A stretch of DNA of 43,818 bases from Chromera velia (lineage: Eukaryota > Sar > Chromeraceae): NCBI GenBank assembly GCA_018398765.1, contig JAHBMJ010001660.1, positions 1-43,818 of the forward strand. Reading direction: 5' to 3'. This document shows, piece after piece, positions 11,685 to 23,663 of the stretch. The position numbers were made by a program, and so were the translations under genes. The notes under the pieces are model-generated. The model did not search any database and was not told where the DNA came from. It saw nothing but the letters and a program-made list of their open reading frames with translations. Positions within the stretch are counted from its first letter, which is position 1. Each line of letters begins with the position of its first letter.

Positions 11685-14600
11685 ATGACTACCGCAACGC
11701 CAGTCAATGACCGGCTGTGTTATCTGCAGGAGAAATTCAAGTCGCTCGCTGCAGAATACTGCTCGGATATTCAACTGTTTCTCTTCCGCGCAGATAGCGC
11801 ACAGCTCGAAGCAGTCACCTTTTCGGTCTTCTCAGAGGAATGTATCGTTTCGATCGAGTCCCCTCCTGAAGAAAATCCGGGGGCTCTCTGGCTGTCGGGG
11901 GAAGGAGGAGAGGGGAGCCGCTTCAATGCATGGAGCGAGTCGGACGATGACGAGGACGTGGGAATGGGGGGACTGTACCTTGGGTCTTGGGGGGGGGAGA
12001 TTGTCATCCTGAAGGGGTACAGAAGCAAATTCGATGTGCAGATGGACCGTCCAACCAGATGGGAGAAGCAGGTGGAGGCAGCGATGGCAAGTGTGCACGC
12101 AGCCAAGATGTCTGCACACTTCCCTCGAATCCTTGGTCAGTCTCCTGGCTTCTACAACGAGTAATTGAGTGTTTGGTCCAGTCAATGTGCCGGTTCTCAT
12201 GATTGTCCCCTTGTGTTGTTTTTGACTGACCTGCATGCATGTTTGCAGGCATCTGCTTCTCTGAGACCTTCGTGTCGATCGTCCAAGCCAAAGTACCAGG
12301 GGACAGCGTGTGGACGGTGAGTCAAGAGAAAATTAAATGATGTGAAGAAAGAACAGATAAGGATAGCAACCGTTCTCAGAGCCCATCGATCTTCTGCATA
12401 ATAATGAGTATGCGCTACTGCTGATAGATTGCGCAGAATGTCACGACGCTTTGTACTGCCCTCTGTCCGTTCGAAGCTCCTCTGGCCCACGGCAACTCTT
12501 TTCTAGATCCAAAGCGCTGCATGCGACAGAGGTTGGCCCTTCACCTCTAGGTCCTCTTTGTGTGGTGCTTCAGATCTTTTACTCCTTCGCTAGACTCCTT
12601 CGGCCTCTTTCTCTTCTCTCTGAATCCTGCAGATGATGCCGGAGTTATTGGCAGACAAGGAATCTCTGAAGAGAGTGCTGATGATGGAAGCTGCTGGGCG
12701 TCTACGAAGTCCTCTGTCTCTCTTGTTGGGATCCCGACTCTGTGTGGAGATTTGTCATTTTGTTCAGGAACTGCACGACCAAAGGATGGCATTGATGGAC
12801 TTCAAGCCTGAGCACCTGATGGTGAGTGAGTCTCCCCTTACTTTTCCGATTCAAATGAAATTATTGTCAAAGTATCTCTACGGAAATGCGAAAGTTGGGA
12901 TGCGTTTGGCTAACTCACAGTCATGATTTATTTCGTAGTTCCCTGTATCCCCCGTGTGTGAAGCTGCAGCTGGAAGAAAGGGACGTCGTCCGAGTCAGTT
13001 GCTGTTGTACGTCTCATGAATCCTGTTTCTGGTTCATGTCCCAATGTATGCAGGTTGAGAAGGAGACTGGGAACTTCAAGATCATCGATAACGACACCCT
13101 GATCACGGTTCACGACAACCAAACCATATGGGACCTTCCAGGTGGGTGCATCGCCACAGAATTGATTTGTGTTTGTGGTGACTCAGATGACACTGTGTCA
13201 ATTAAAGTCCTGGAAGAGCACTTCTCGTTTCATGTGTCCCGCCGCTTTTATGAATTCGATTTTTGTTTGTCCGCTCTGAGGCACATGATGGATGGACGAG
13301 TTCTGGATTGGCCCGCAGCAACTGGCTTCGACATGTTTGTACTTGATCTGCTTTGCAGCGATTGGCACCTGGGATTTTGCTTGCTTGGAGTTTCGTCAAC
13401 GTTTGGTCTTGGGACAGGTGGGGGTGCGCTTCAAGCCTGAAGGATGGACTGAGGGGGTACAGGGGACACAGGTGTGCAGGGTTGACGTTTTTCCTCTAGT
13501 GCTTACGTGTGCGATTCTTTTGGGAGGAGACCTTGAGGACGATGAAGAGGGACTCGAGAATGCCCTAAATGCCGTCAGCACCTTGACGGAGTTTTCGGTC
13601 AGTCTGACTCAGTCGTGTAGTCACGCTCTTGAATAGCTTTATCAAATCGCGTTTACCGTTTTTGCTGCAGTTTGGCTTTCGCGAGCACGGTTCTTCTTGC
13701 GGCTCCTTCATACGCCCTATTTTGCGAACCCTGAAGAATTGCGTTCACGAGTTCATTCCGTTTTCGTTGCTGCTGCCAGTCGATGTTGTCTTTTTTTGTT
13801 TCTGTGCTGCACGTGCATGCAGACACTACCTGATCTGTTTCTCTCAATGCCGGTGTCACTGAACCTTCCTCTGCACTTTCCGGCCTTCTTCAACGAGCTC
13901 CCTGGAGGGCGAGAAGGCGAAACCCTGCGTGACTTTGTTGATAAGGTTTACAGGAGCCGTCTAGATGAAATGCCGACAGCGCAACAGGTCAGCCTTTCCT
14001 TCTGGTCTCTCTCGGGAGGGAAGGAAGTCCTGCACGAGGAAGAAAGAATCAATGCACAATTAAGGGGGTGGATCTTTTCAGAGGCTCTTTTGAAGCAGAC
14101 CCAACGCATGCATTTGTGGAGCTTTGTAAACTAATCGCTGCAGGGGATTCTTCCCTCTTTCATCATGCAATCTGTCTACTTGCAGGTGGGTGACGTCTTC
14201 CACCGGGTCTCCCTAGAGATCGCTCGACGACACGAGGAAGTTTGGAGAGCACGCCGAGGCACATCTGTGCGAAGAGTCACTCCTGTAATTCCAAAGAAGG
14301 TACGTGGGTCGACTGCATGTGCTGGTAGTGAGTGAAAGTTCGGTTGCTCCGTGGAGAAGGCAATGCTAGCCCATGCATTGCTCTGACAGGCTGCCTTCCA
14401 GCCTGTGTCGGTGTCTTCCTGCCTCCGTGCGGCTATGTCTCCGAGCACGATGCATGTATGCCTCTCTGCGTCTTCCTCTGCGCCCCGCCCTTTTCTGTCG
14501 TCTCTGTGAAGGCAGTTCCATTTGCTTCTCTGCTAGTGGTTGCCCTCTACATCTTCCTGCCAGGATCTTCTGCGTATTCGTCTTTTGCCTGCATGCAGCA

Positions 14601-15431
14601 CGAACAAGAGTCCGGCATTTCCGTCCTTGACGCAGAAGGCGAGAAGAGCGGTCCGATTGCCAGCACCGGAGGTGAGGGTGAAAGGGACGGGGGCGATAGA
14701 GGCGGTCTGCTTGCCAGCGGTGGAGGTGAGGGTGAAAAGGGCAGGAGCGATAGAGGCGATCTGCTTACCAGCGGCGGAGGTGAGGCTGAAAAGGTCCTGG
14801 AGTCCGACGCAGGTGCGAGTGGCTGTCTGATTGCCAGCAGCGGAGGGGAGGGTGAGAAGGACGGGGGCAACGCTGACTCCGTTTTCAGGCAGAAGGAGGG
14901 AGACAAAAAGGGAACCTCTTTCAACGACAACACCGAGAGCACCGAGGCAGGAAGCAGCCGAAGAAGCAGCACGGTCGGTTCGTACAATGACTGCTGTGCA
15001 ATTTTGAAGCACGTCTTGATCTTTTTTGTGTTTCCTGTGTTTCTTGAATGAATTGCAGCCGTTTCTGAAAACTAGGACTGTGACTTCAATCTCACTCTCT
15101 TTCTTTTCACTTCTGTATTGTGCAGAAACCCGGAGATGGACCCCACACACAACGGGAGACGTGGGACCCCCTGAAGATTTTCGAACCCTCCTTTTGGCAG
15201 GAAGACATTCCCCGTTGGTGGGGATCCTTCTTTGCGCCTCAGGCTGCTTCTACTGGTCCTTCATCTTCTCTTGCCCCATTGAATCCTCTATCATCAGAAA
15301 CATGCGGCGATCATGATCTGGAAGCCCAAACGATCATGTCCGATCCTGATGCACTCACGGAGGCAGACAAGAAGACGGTCGGGAGAGCCAAAATTCGCCA
15401 CTGCTGTTGTGGGTGGTTTTTTGGTATCTGA
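11685..15431 (+). CDS. Protein-kinase-fold protein, probable pseudokinase
   Basis: Nine exons: 11685-12135, 12249-12316, 12633-12821, 13054-13141, 13359-13597, 13823-13987, 14186-14299, 14599-14973 and 15126-15431. Phases agree throughout, giving 664 aa. Kinase subdomains are recognisable: VILK with Lys110 (VAIK-like), a helix-C Glu near 131, a catalytic loop MALMDFKPEH at 225-234, and FKIIDND at 244-250 in the DFG position. IGTWDFACLEF at 267-277 corresponds to the GT-x-Y-x-APE segment, followed by a DVF-type subdomain IX. Asp229, Lys231 and Asp248 persist. The HR of HRD is missing, the Mg-binding Asn is His234, and DFG is DND, so activity is doubtful. An acidic insert (residues 80-95) precedes the VILK strand. 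The C-terminal third holds about four imperfect Gly/Glu-rich repeats of around 21 residues and a hydrophilic tail. A small extra exon in 13672-13741 cannot be excluded. The substrate is unknown. Confidence 0.78.
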
Positions 15432-18233
15432 AGTGCTTTGTGGCCTTCGGAGAAACTCTGACTGACTTGTCAGAAGCACTCTGAAAGCGAAGACGAGGTA
15501 AATGGACATTGGGAAGGCGAAGAGGTGAAGAAGGGGGAAAGGATGGGGGTGACATTGACATTGAAGACTGATTGAGTACTGCACAGCTTTTTCAGCTCCG
15601 ACGTCTTGTTTTTCTTTCTTGGACGTTTCATTCGGGTGATCTTCTGACCTGGATAAAGCTCTTCTTCGCTGCTCGTTGTTTCCTCCCTTGTCTGTCTTTC
15701 TTTCTTCGTTTGGCATTTCTTCTCGGTGACCGTCTGACCTGGACGAGGGTCTACCACCCCGGCCGCTCTATGCTTTTTCTGCGTCCGCCCTGCAACTAAC
15801 TATCCCTTCTGACATGCGGACAGCTTTGTTTTTCCAAGAGTTGCCTCTACTGTCAAACGGCATGGGTGCGACTTCCACGAGACGATGCCACCATTATCTG
15901 CAGTGAGGGAGTCAACCGCCCATTTCGGATCTGCCAAGAAGAACCACACCAACGTGTTTTGCGTTTTAGAAGAGAATTCAGAGATCGGCACGACTGTCCT
16001 TCTTCTCATCCCAGAATGAGTCTGACAGAAGCATGGAGGGACAGTGACAAGAGAGGGTGGGGGGAGGGGAGGGGAGGAGTGGGGTGGGAGGGGAAAGGGT
16101 TGTGTATGGCTCTGCGAGAGCTCTGCGCATTTATCTGTCTTTCCGTTGGCAGAGACGGAGGGACGCTCAAGGGAGAGTGACGAGGGAAGGGGTTTGTGCA
16201 TGGCTCGATCCAGCTTCGAGTCTCGGAGCTCTGCGGGTTGAACTTCGTCTCTCTGCTGATCAAAATCGGAAGGGCGGATCAGCTCCCACATGCATGGAAG
16301 GAATCCAATGAGAAGCGAAGGTCGTTGGGTCAGCCAATCAGGCAAAGACCAACCGACCTCTAAGAGACAGAGGTAACGAGGGTGATTGAGTTTCTTCCTG
16401 TTCCACTGCAAGACTATGAAAGAGCGTGATGGAATCGGAGGGACGTTGAAGGCGTGGTTGAAATCCGGTCGATTATTTTGAGGCGCGTGATGTAAGGGCA
16501 CATCGACGAGCACGTGCAAGCCGCCATGCTCACGCCTCGACGATTTATGTCGTCCTTCGAAGAGGCCGCACTAAACGCACCGGTCCGCACCCACAATGAG
16601 GGCAGTTGCGGGACGTGCCGAGATGGTTGTGCAGAGAGTCGAAGCTCCTCGAAATACTCGCCAAACTCGGAGCAGATGCCACGACATTCTACGAGCAGAC
16701 GGCACCTAGGCAGGCTCAGTCAATTGCCCTGATGCGTCTTCTTTTGACACCGGTGCCTTCTCATCCCCACTCTGCGTCTGCAATCAAGTAAAGATGTCTT
16801 CCAACTGACGGATGGACTTTCAGGGAAGGAGGGCCACAGAAGTGGGCAAATTGAGCTCTTCTTTATCGTTAAGAAATTTGGTCGTCAGCATCTCTGGGTC
16901 GGCCACGCTTTTTCTGTGCTCGAAGAACTTCATTTAGCATTTATTCTCGCATGGTATCACTCCAAAAACTAGCTTTGACACAAAGTGATTTATGAATAAA
17001 TGCCGGAGCGCATCATTGCAGCTCTTAAAATCTTTACCAACAATGCATGTATAGCTCTCAAAATCTTTATAAAGATCTATAGACAAAGATGTGACATCTT
17101 CTATAAAAGACAGAACATATACGTAAAATAGAAGTTTTTTTTGCTTTAATAGAAGTACTCTAAAGTTTTCTTTCTTGTTTGAAAAAGGTATTCTTTAGCA
17201 TAGCAGGTAGCTTTTAGCAGTTTCACTTAAAACATTACTTCGGCAATTTTTATGATTTTTAGAAATATATTTAAAAATTATAAGTAATACACATCCATAG
17301 CTTGGCCCGGATTAGAGACTTTCTGCATGTGATTCCAAAGACCGTAATTTCAAGTACTTAAACTAGCTTTTAAATATTAATTTAGTCATGTTATTTAGTT
17401 TAGGCAGTGAGACGACTCGGATAGACTCGGAGCTTCCAGAGCCTTCTGCACTTTAGTCTAGTGACGTTTTTTTGATTTTAAATGATGCGAATAGCCTATG
17501 CATGTTAACTTTTTAAAGCTTTGCAAGCTTAATAGCTAAGTCGGGTTGCCTTCATGATGCCGGCTGCCGGCAGCGCTTGCAACTTTATATAATTTTCAGC
17601 ATTCAGATAAGCCAACGACGTGCGACAAAATCGGTGACTAAATTGAATATGCCCCCTCTATATGAAAATGCGGTATGCATACCAAAACCCAAATTATGCA
17701 TAATGCATGAATATGTATGAAATCAGTGAAAAGTAGTGAAAAGTTGTGAAAAAATAGAGTTGAAAGTAGTGAAAAAGGGGTGTGAGAAAAGGAACAACTC
17801 GTAAATTAATACTCACAAAAGCTACAGAGAAGACAAGGGGAATTAAATTAAAATTTTGGGATCGAGAGCAGTTGATCAATGAAGTGATGATAAGTGATGA
17901 GGTTAGTAGAGGTTAGACTTCTTGGAATTGGAATTGGAGATTCTGGGAAAAGACGCGATAGTAAGACAGAAATGAAACTAGGAATGCGTATGCACGTATG
18001 CTATGCGCTCAGTATGCGGACGTGCCCTGCTATGAACACCCGAACCCTCGATCGTACGTCCATAATGCACTGAGATTGCACTGAGCCAATGATATACAGA
18101 CTGAGACTTCGAAATTGTGTCGCCAGACTCTTGATCAGCGCAATACATGAGCAGTGTTCCGACACAAGCATCTGTAGCGATCAAGCATAACCGTCCTCAT
18201 TCTGATCTCGACGCAGAAAGTCAATTTGTAAGC
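15432..18233. other. Gene-poor interval with AT-rich island
   Basis: 15432-16860 has ordinary composition with G-rich (GGGGAGG) tracts near 16060. A 239-codon minus-strand frame at 15800-16519 resembles no family and contains Pro/Ser low complexity, so it is not called. From about 16860 to 18130 the DNA is AT-rich, with short near-repeats (CAGCTCTTAAAATC near 17020 and TAGCTCTCAAAATC near 17053; GTAGTGAAAAG units near 17730-17775). It is probably decayed repeat DNA. The promoter of the RqcH-like gene must lie at the right end. Confidence 0.45.
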
Positions 18234-20340
18234 ATGTGTAGGCCCTGTAGGGTGTTTTTGCTTTTCTGTCTCCTCAGTACCAAGTACATGCCGTCTCTGT
18301 GTCTCCTCCTTCCGAGCCCTGCAAAACGCCGTCTACATTCGCGATTGTTCGACAGCCAACGGGCCCATAACTGCATCTTATCGAGAACCAAGTCAAGTAG
18401 AAGTGACTTGAGCCCGACAGCTTTGGGATTTCTGCCCCTGAAAAAAGAGGGTTCTCCAGTCGGAGACGGCCGTGTGTTTCCGATCTCCCTTACTGCCGAC
18501 GGCGTCGTGCAGGAGGTTGAAGAAGGATACAGGAGGTTCGCACGTCTGCCAAAAATCCTTCCTGTTGAATTTTCCACTCTCTGGTTGTCTGCTGCAGAGG
18601 TGGGGAGGCTCCTGGTGCCTGCCAAGGTGGAGGGAGCCTTCCAGCTTGATGAGACCAGTCTCCTCCTCCGTCTACGCACAGCCGCGGGGGGCTTCTGTCT
18701 GCAAATATCGTGGCATCCCAAACTAGCGAGAGTGGCGATAGCAAAGCCGCCACCGAGGGGGAAGGAGAGATTGCCGTACTCATTATCGGAGGTCACGTCC
18801 ACCGTTTTGAAGAATAAAATTTTGGTTGACGTCTCCTTTCCCCGTCTCTATGACAGGGTCCTCTCTTTCGGCTTTGCATCTTCACTCCAAGGACCGATCG
18901 AATCCCGTCTCTACGTGGAGGTGCAGGGCAGTAGATCCAATGTCATTCTTGTCTCTGAGGATGGAAGGGGAGACGGAGAAGGGACAGGGACACAGAAGGA
19001 CGCGGAGACGGCTGATAAGTCATCCGACACTCTTGGAGTCATTTTGGGTTGTGGGTATCAAGTCGGACCGTCTCAGTCTGTGCGTCCTCTACAGACAGGG
19101 AGACCTTACAGACTTCCCCCGTTGCCTCTGACTGAGAGCAGCGTGCCCCTTCCGCATGAAATCTCAAAAGAAGAGTTTGTTGCCGTTGTGAAACAGAAGG
19201 CATCTGCAGCTTCCAGAGACGCGAAGAACAAGGCAAAAGGCCGGTTCCAGATTCTTGAGATCGTCCTTGTGCGCTCATTCGCAGGTGTGGGTCCGACGCT
19301 TGCCAAGCGGATGGTTGAGAGTCTGAAGACGTCATCTGATTCGGAATCTGCCGACGCGATGCTGTGCCGTCTGTTTGAGGGTGCATGGACGGAGTGGCTC
19401 TCTGTCTTGGCATCCGTTTCTGCTGGCAGTGTGGGGGAGAAAGAAGAGAGAGAAGGAGCAAGTGCAACTGCGACTTGTTTCGATTTCGCTCGTCAGGCTT
19501 CTCTTCTGTCTGCAGCTGCTGCCTCTGCAGGTGGAGGCGCAGAGTGCTTAGAGGAGAGGCAAAGGAGTCCGTGCGTAGATCTGGAAAGACGCACGCTTCT
19601 TCCGTTTCTCTTTCGAAATGAACTCGAACAGATTGAAGCAGCAAAAATCAACAAGAAAAGTGAAATCTTTGAGGCAAAAACGAGCGAAGACGCAGACAGG
19701 GAAGTAGATAGTGAGGAAGAGTCTTTTGTTGTTTTTCGCTCTCTAGGTGCAGCCCTTGAGTCTTACTACCGTCTCGACCCAGAGGGAGCCCTTTTTGAGG
19801 ACCTGAGGGGTGAGTGCGAACGTGCATGCAAGCAGAGTCTGCAGAAGGCACTGAAGAGGGAGGCCGAGACAACTGCTCAGCTGGAAAAGGCAAAGGTTGG
19901 TTGGTGTGATGAATGTTCAAGTGCTCGCTTGAAGGTCCAGGGAGACGATCGAAGTTCGAAACACCAGGGGGGGATCTGGATGTCAAAAGGCGTTGAAAGG
20001 CCTCCACCTATCGTTTTTCTTTGTCTTTGTCTTTGTTTCTGTGTCTGTATCTCTCTTTCACACACGCAAACACGTGGCAAGCTCGGTGACTCACTCACAC
20101 CTCTCTATCTCTATCTCTCGGACATACACACGCGCTCATTCCCCCCCCTCCCACACACACACACGTATAAATACACAGACTTATTCCCCCCACACACAGA
20201 CTCACACACACACACTTCTAAACACACATACACACACACAATCACAAAGGCACACTTACACGCGCACTTACACGCACACTTACACGCACACTTACACAGA
20301 CACACACACACACACACGCACATACATGTAGACACACACG

Positions 20341-20376
<36 letters not shown>

Positions 20377-20566
20377 TTTCGGGTGAGTTAGAGAGTGAGT
20401 GAGTGAGTGAGTGAGCGCCCACTGTGAAGATGCTGATTCAAGTCTCATTTTGCTCTTTCGCCTCAGCCCGGACGTCGATGTAGAAAGAAGTCTTGCCATC
20501 AAAGAAAGGACTCACAGCACAAATGTGTTTTCCCTCCTGCCGCAGAGCTGACTCTGTTTCTCTCTG

Positions 20567-20638
<72 letters not shown>

Positions 20639-22550
20639 CGCGCGCGCGGAACAAAATGTCCCGGTCTCTCCTTTTCTTTGCTGCAGCCCGAGATTCTCGC
20701 AAGGACGCGCCGCCGTGCCGACCTCCTTTTGGCCTTCCAGTATTCATGGGAGGAGGGGGACCCTGTGGTCAGGTGTGAGATGCCAGAGGGGGTAGAGGAA
20801 GTGGCTGTGGAGCCCGGGAAGACGCCTGTGCAGACTGCAGAGACGCTTTACAAGTCAGTCGGGCGTCCATCTGTCTCTCCATGCAGCTGTGTTTTCAGAC
20901 ATTTCGCTCAAAGGAAGACACCAGAGCGTGGACAGCAAAGCCAGACTCCTTTCAAGAATTGTGAATGACGTCCACGCGTCTTTTAGGTCTGATATTTCAC
21001 GCATCTTCCTTTCTTGTGCAAGCAAATGCAGACGGGTTACCCGACTCGAGCGCTCGTTTGAGTTGGTGGCCGCTGTTGCGGAGGAAGCCAAGATGGAGAG
21101 GGAGTGGGCGGAGAGCGTGAAGCACTCTCTGGAGAGTGTTGTTGCAGAATGGAGACAGGCCCAGAGATCCAGGGGAGGAGAAGAGGAGAGCGATACCGAT
21201 TCTGCGCGGAAAAAGTCGGCAGAGCTTCTAACGGTCCGCATTTATATTTGATCTATCTTGGTTTTTGATAGACAAGAGAGAAAAATGTCCGTCCAAGGTT
21301 GTCGAAGTCCGTCGCCTTCCTCGATGAGCGTGCGTTTCTGCGATTGACTGGATTGCGATACGGCAAGTATTCCTGCCACTTTGGGCGGCCTCCTTCTTCC
21401 GTCTACTTTCAAAAGAAGACAGTGCACAAAAATGTAGTCTGTTGACCGATTCATTGTGTGTAAGAATAGATGTTCCAATGTTGCTGCAGGCATTTCGTGA
21501 GATTGCAGAGGAGTTGGGCTTGCGTGTTCGGTCGTCAGACCCTTCAGGCAGTGGAGGAGAAGGAAAAGGGAAGGGTGCGAAAGGAAAGGACAAACAGGGG
21601 AAGAAGGGAAAACAAGGGGGGAAGCAAAAGCAGAAGCAGAAGGGGAAAGACAGTAAACGTGCTCCTGGTGGAAAGGAAAGAAAAGGAGAGGTGCCGGAGG
21701 GATTGCTGGTTGTTCCCCTTCTTTCCTTCTCTGAGAACGCCCAAGACCCCTCCCCATTTTGTGTTGTTGGAAAGAACAACAAACAGGTCGGACCGACATC
21801 TCCAGTGAGGACAGTCACGTGTCGGCACTGGATGCTTGTGCATACCCCTGTGAAAACACCACATCTGTAGAGACACTTCAAAGACCTCTTACGCGAATCC
21901 CTTTCCTGCGTTCCGGTCTTCAAATCTTTTTGCTGCATTTAGTTGTCCATCAGATCTAGTTCGATTCCCCAGACCGATATGCGTAGGTGTATCCCTCTGT
22001 CCGCTTGCATGTCTTGTCTGTGCTCTTCAGAACGACCGGGTTGCGCACCCATTTATTTTCATACACTTTGTTTTTTGTATCTGCATGTACTTTTCAGAAC
22101 GACCGGGTTACGCACAAGTTCGCACGGCCCAACGACATCTGGCTGCACGTTAAGGGTCTTCCAGGAAGTCACTGCGTCCTACGAGGAATTGGAGAGACGG
22201 ACACAGAGTCCGAAGAAGAAGGAGAGATGCCCCGGGATTCTGGAGCAGACAGATCGACCTCAGAGGAGAACGGAGGATCGATAGACCCTCTGCAGGCTGC
22301 AGCGGATATCGCGGCGTTGTTTTCCAAGGCTAAACAGGAAAAGGTAGGACGCAGGAAAAGGTTATCCGGACAAAACCTGAGACTTTTGAACCTCTTCTTG
22401 AGGCTCCCTTTTGTTCCGACATCTCAGCGATAAAAAGGGGCAGTGGCTTTTCACCTTCCTGCATGCCCGTGTGCCTGGCTGAGACTTATTGTTGTTGCCC
22501 ATTGTTATTCCAAGATTGAGACGGAGTGCCCCTCTACTTTTCACCTGGAT

Positions 22551-22582
<32 letters not shown>

Positions 22583-23333
22583 GGCAGACAGACAGACAGA
22601 TAGACAGACATGCAGACAGACAAATTTTCAGACGGACGGACGGACGGACGGACGGACAGATAAACAGACAGAGGGAGTCAGGCTGCACCCTAGAAAGGCT
22701 GCACACGTACATGTGGACAGAGCCAGACACATGCCGAGACATCAACGTTTGGGGGGGGCACTCGAATGGAAGACCGGCGACAGGTGATCTCGCTCTCTCA
22801 ATGCCATTTGCATGCGAATAGCGTCTCAGTTTAAGAATGGTGTTTGTACGCAGAAAGTGGCCGTGACCTACACAAAGGCGAGCAATGTAAAACGGCCCCG
22901 AAAGGCGAAACCGGGTGCCGTCCTCATACAGGAGGGCAGGGAGAGCATCATTTGGGCAAGGTCTGTCTGTCCGTCAAAAGCAGCACGATTACGTACAGAC
23001 TCGAGATGCTGTTTTGCATCCACGTTTTCGCCTTCGACATTCTTTCCTCCTCCTGCTGCTGTCACTCGTGTCCTTTTTTGTTTCTTGTCTGTCCAACCCA
23101 TGCACTTTCTTTCCACTGAGCGAGGAAATGATTTTCGAGAAGCTCCACATCGTCATCCGACTTTTTTTCCTTTGGAAATGACCTTCTTTCGCCGATAGAT
23201 CGTACAGTCCGCATATGTATTTGCGTCTGTTCTGTCATGTCGCTGCCCTTCCACGTTCACGAATCAAACTTTTGCTTGCAGCCCTGAAAGGGGAAAGCGG
23301 CTACTTGATTCAATTGAAGCCGGGACAGCGTAA
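18234..23333 (+). CDS. Bacterial/plastid-type NFACT protein (RqcH/Rqc2 family), putatively plastid-targeted
   Basis: Seven exons: 18234-19895, 20687-20853, 21032-21233, 21490-21786, 22098-22343, 22854-22960 and 23282-23333, in consistent phase, giving 910 aa. RqcH/NEMF proteins bind 60S/50S-peptidyl-tRNA complexes and elongate stalled chains with C-terminal tails. Seen here: an NFACT-N domain with LYDRVL (Asp207-Arg208, matching the DR pair needed for tailing in bacterial RqcH) and GSRSNVILV; a FAGVGPTLAKRM helix-hairpin region; a charged middle; and an NFACT-R domain GKNNKQ-NDRVTHKFARPNDIWLHVKG-LPGSH. The bacterial-type end TYTKASNVKRPRKAKPGAV replaces the NEMF-C domain of cytosolic homologues. 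The first 27 residues (MCRPCRVFLLFCLLSTKYMP...) look like a signal peptide, followed by a basic Ser-rich stretch, as in complex-plastid leaders. This Met is preferred over an in-frame ATG at 18147, whose product would bury the hydrophobic segment. Intron 1 carries long CA/TG arrays. Confidence 0.85.
20141..20372. repeat. (CA)n-rich microsatellite in RqcH intron 1
   Basis: Dense CACACA arrays with interspersed variants such as CACTTACACG fill the middle of intron 1 (19896-20686). They are followed by a GTGAGTGAGTGAG run near 20390-20415. Confidence 0.9.
20570..20648. repeat. (TC)n(TG)n(CG)n microsatellite in RqcH intron 1
   Basis: A TCTCTC run passes into a long TG array and then a short CG array, about 40 nt before the exon 2 acceptor. 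Confidence 0.9.
22551..22655. repeat. (GACA)n then (GGAC)n microsatellite in RqcH intron 5
   Basis: GACAGACA units from about 22552 to 22620 are followed, after a TTTTCA break, by GGAC units from about 22631. It lies within the intron between exons 22098-22343 and 22854-22960. Confidence 0.9.
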
Positions 23334-23622
23334 AACGTTATCCATATAGATCGTAGCAACGCATCACGCCTAGCGTCGCACTCAAATTTTCTCCCAAACG
23401 AATCCTACGATCAGTCCACATGTATGTAAAGTTACTTGTACTACTTCTAGGTACTACTCTAGGTATTACTGGTTGTACATATTAGCTGACAACTTGTGAC
23501 AAGCTAGGTTTAGTGGTAGGTGGTAAGTAAAATACATTACACCTGCGTGGCGTATAACCTATTACTTATTAAATGCAAAATTAAATAGTATACTATAAAA
23601 GAAGTTTGATCTTAATGGATTA

Positions 23623-23663
<41 letters not shown>

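Noticed and set aside
13672-13741. Extra pseudokinase exon (FGFREHGSSCG...)
   Set aside because: An acceptor is present, but the donor is weak (GTTCAC) and the direct join 13597-13823 keeps phase without it. Left as a possibility only.
15800-16519. 239-codon minus-strand open frame
   Set aside because: No recognisable domain, strong Pro/Ser low complexity from G-rich tracts on the other strand, and no splice partners. Likely chance.
21023-21031. Alternative AAG acceptor nine bases upstream in RqcH exon 3
   Set aside because: In frame, but the CAG at 21031 is the better site and gives a more family-like ETLYKRVTRLERS join. Could be a minor alternative.
22553-22680. CRISPR-like appearance of regularly spaced short repeats
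   Set aside because: Plain tetranucleotide microsatellites with no unique spacers, in a eukaryotic intron.
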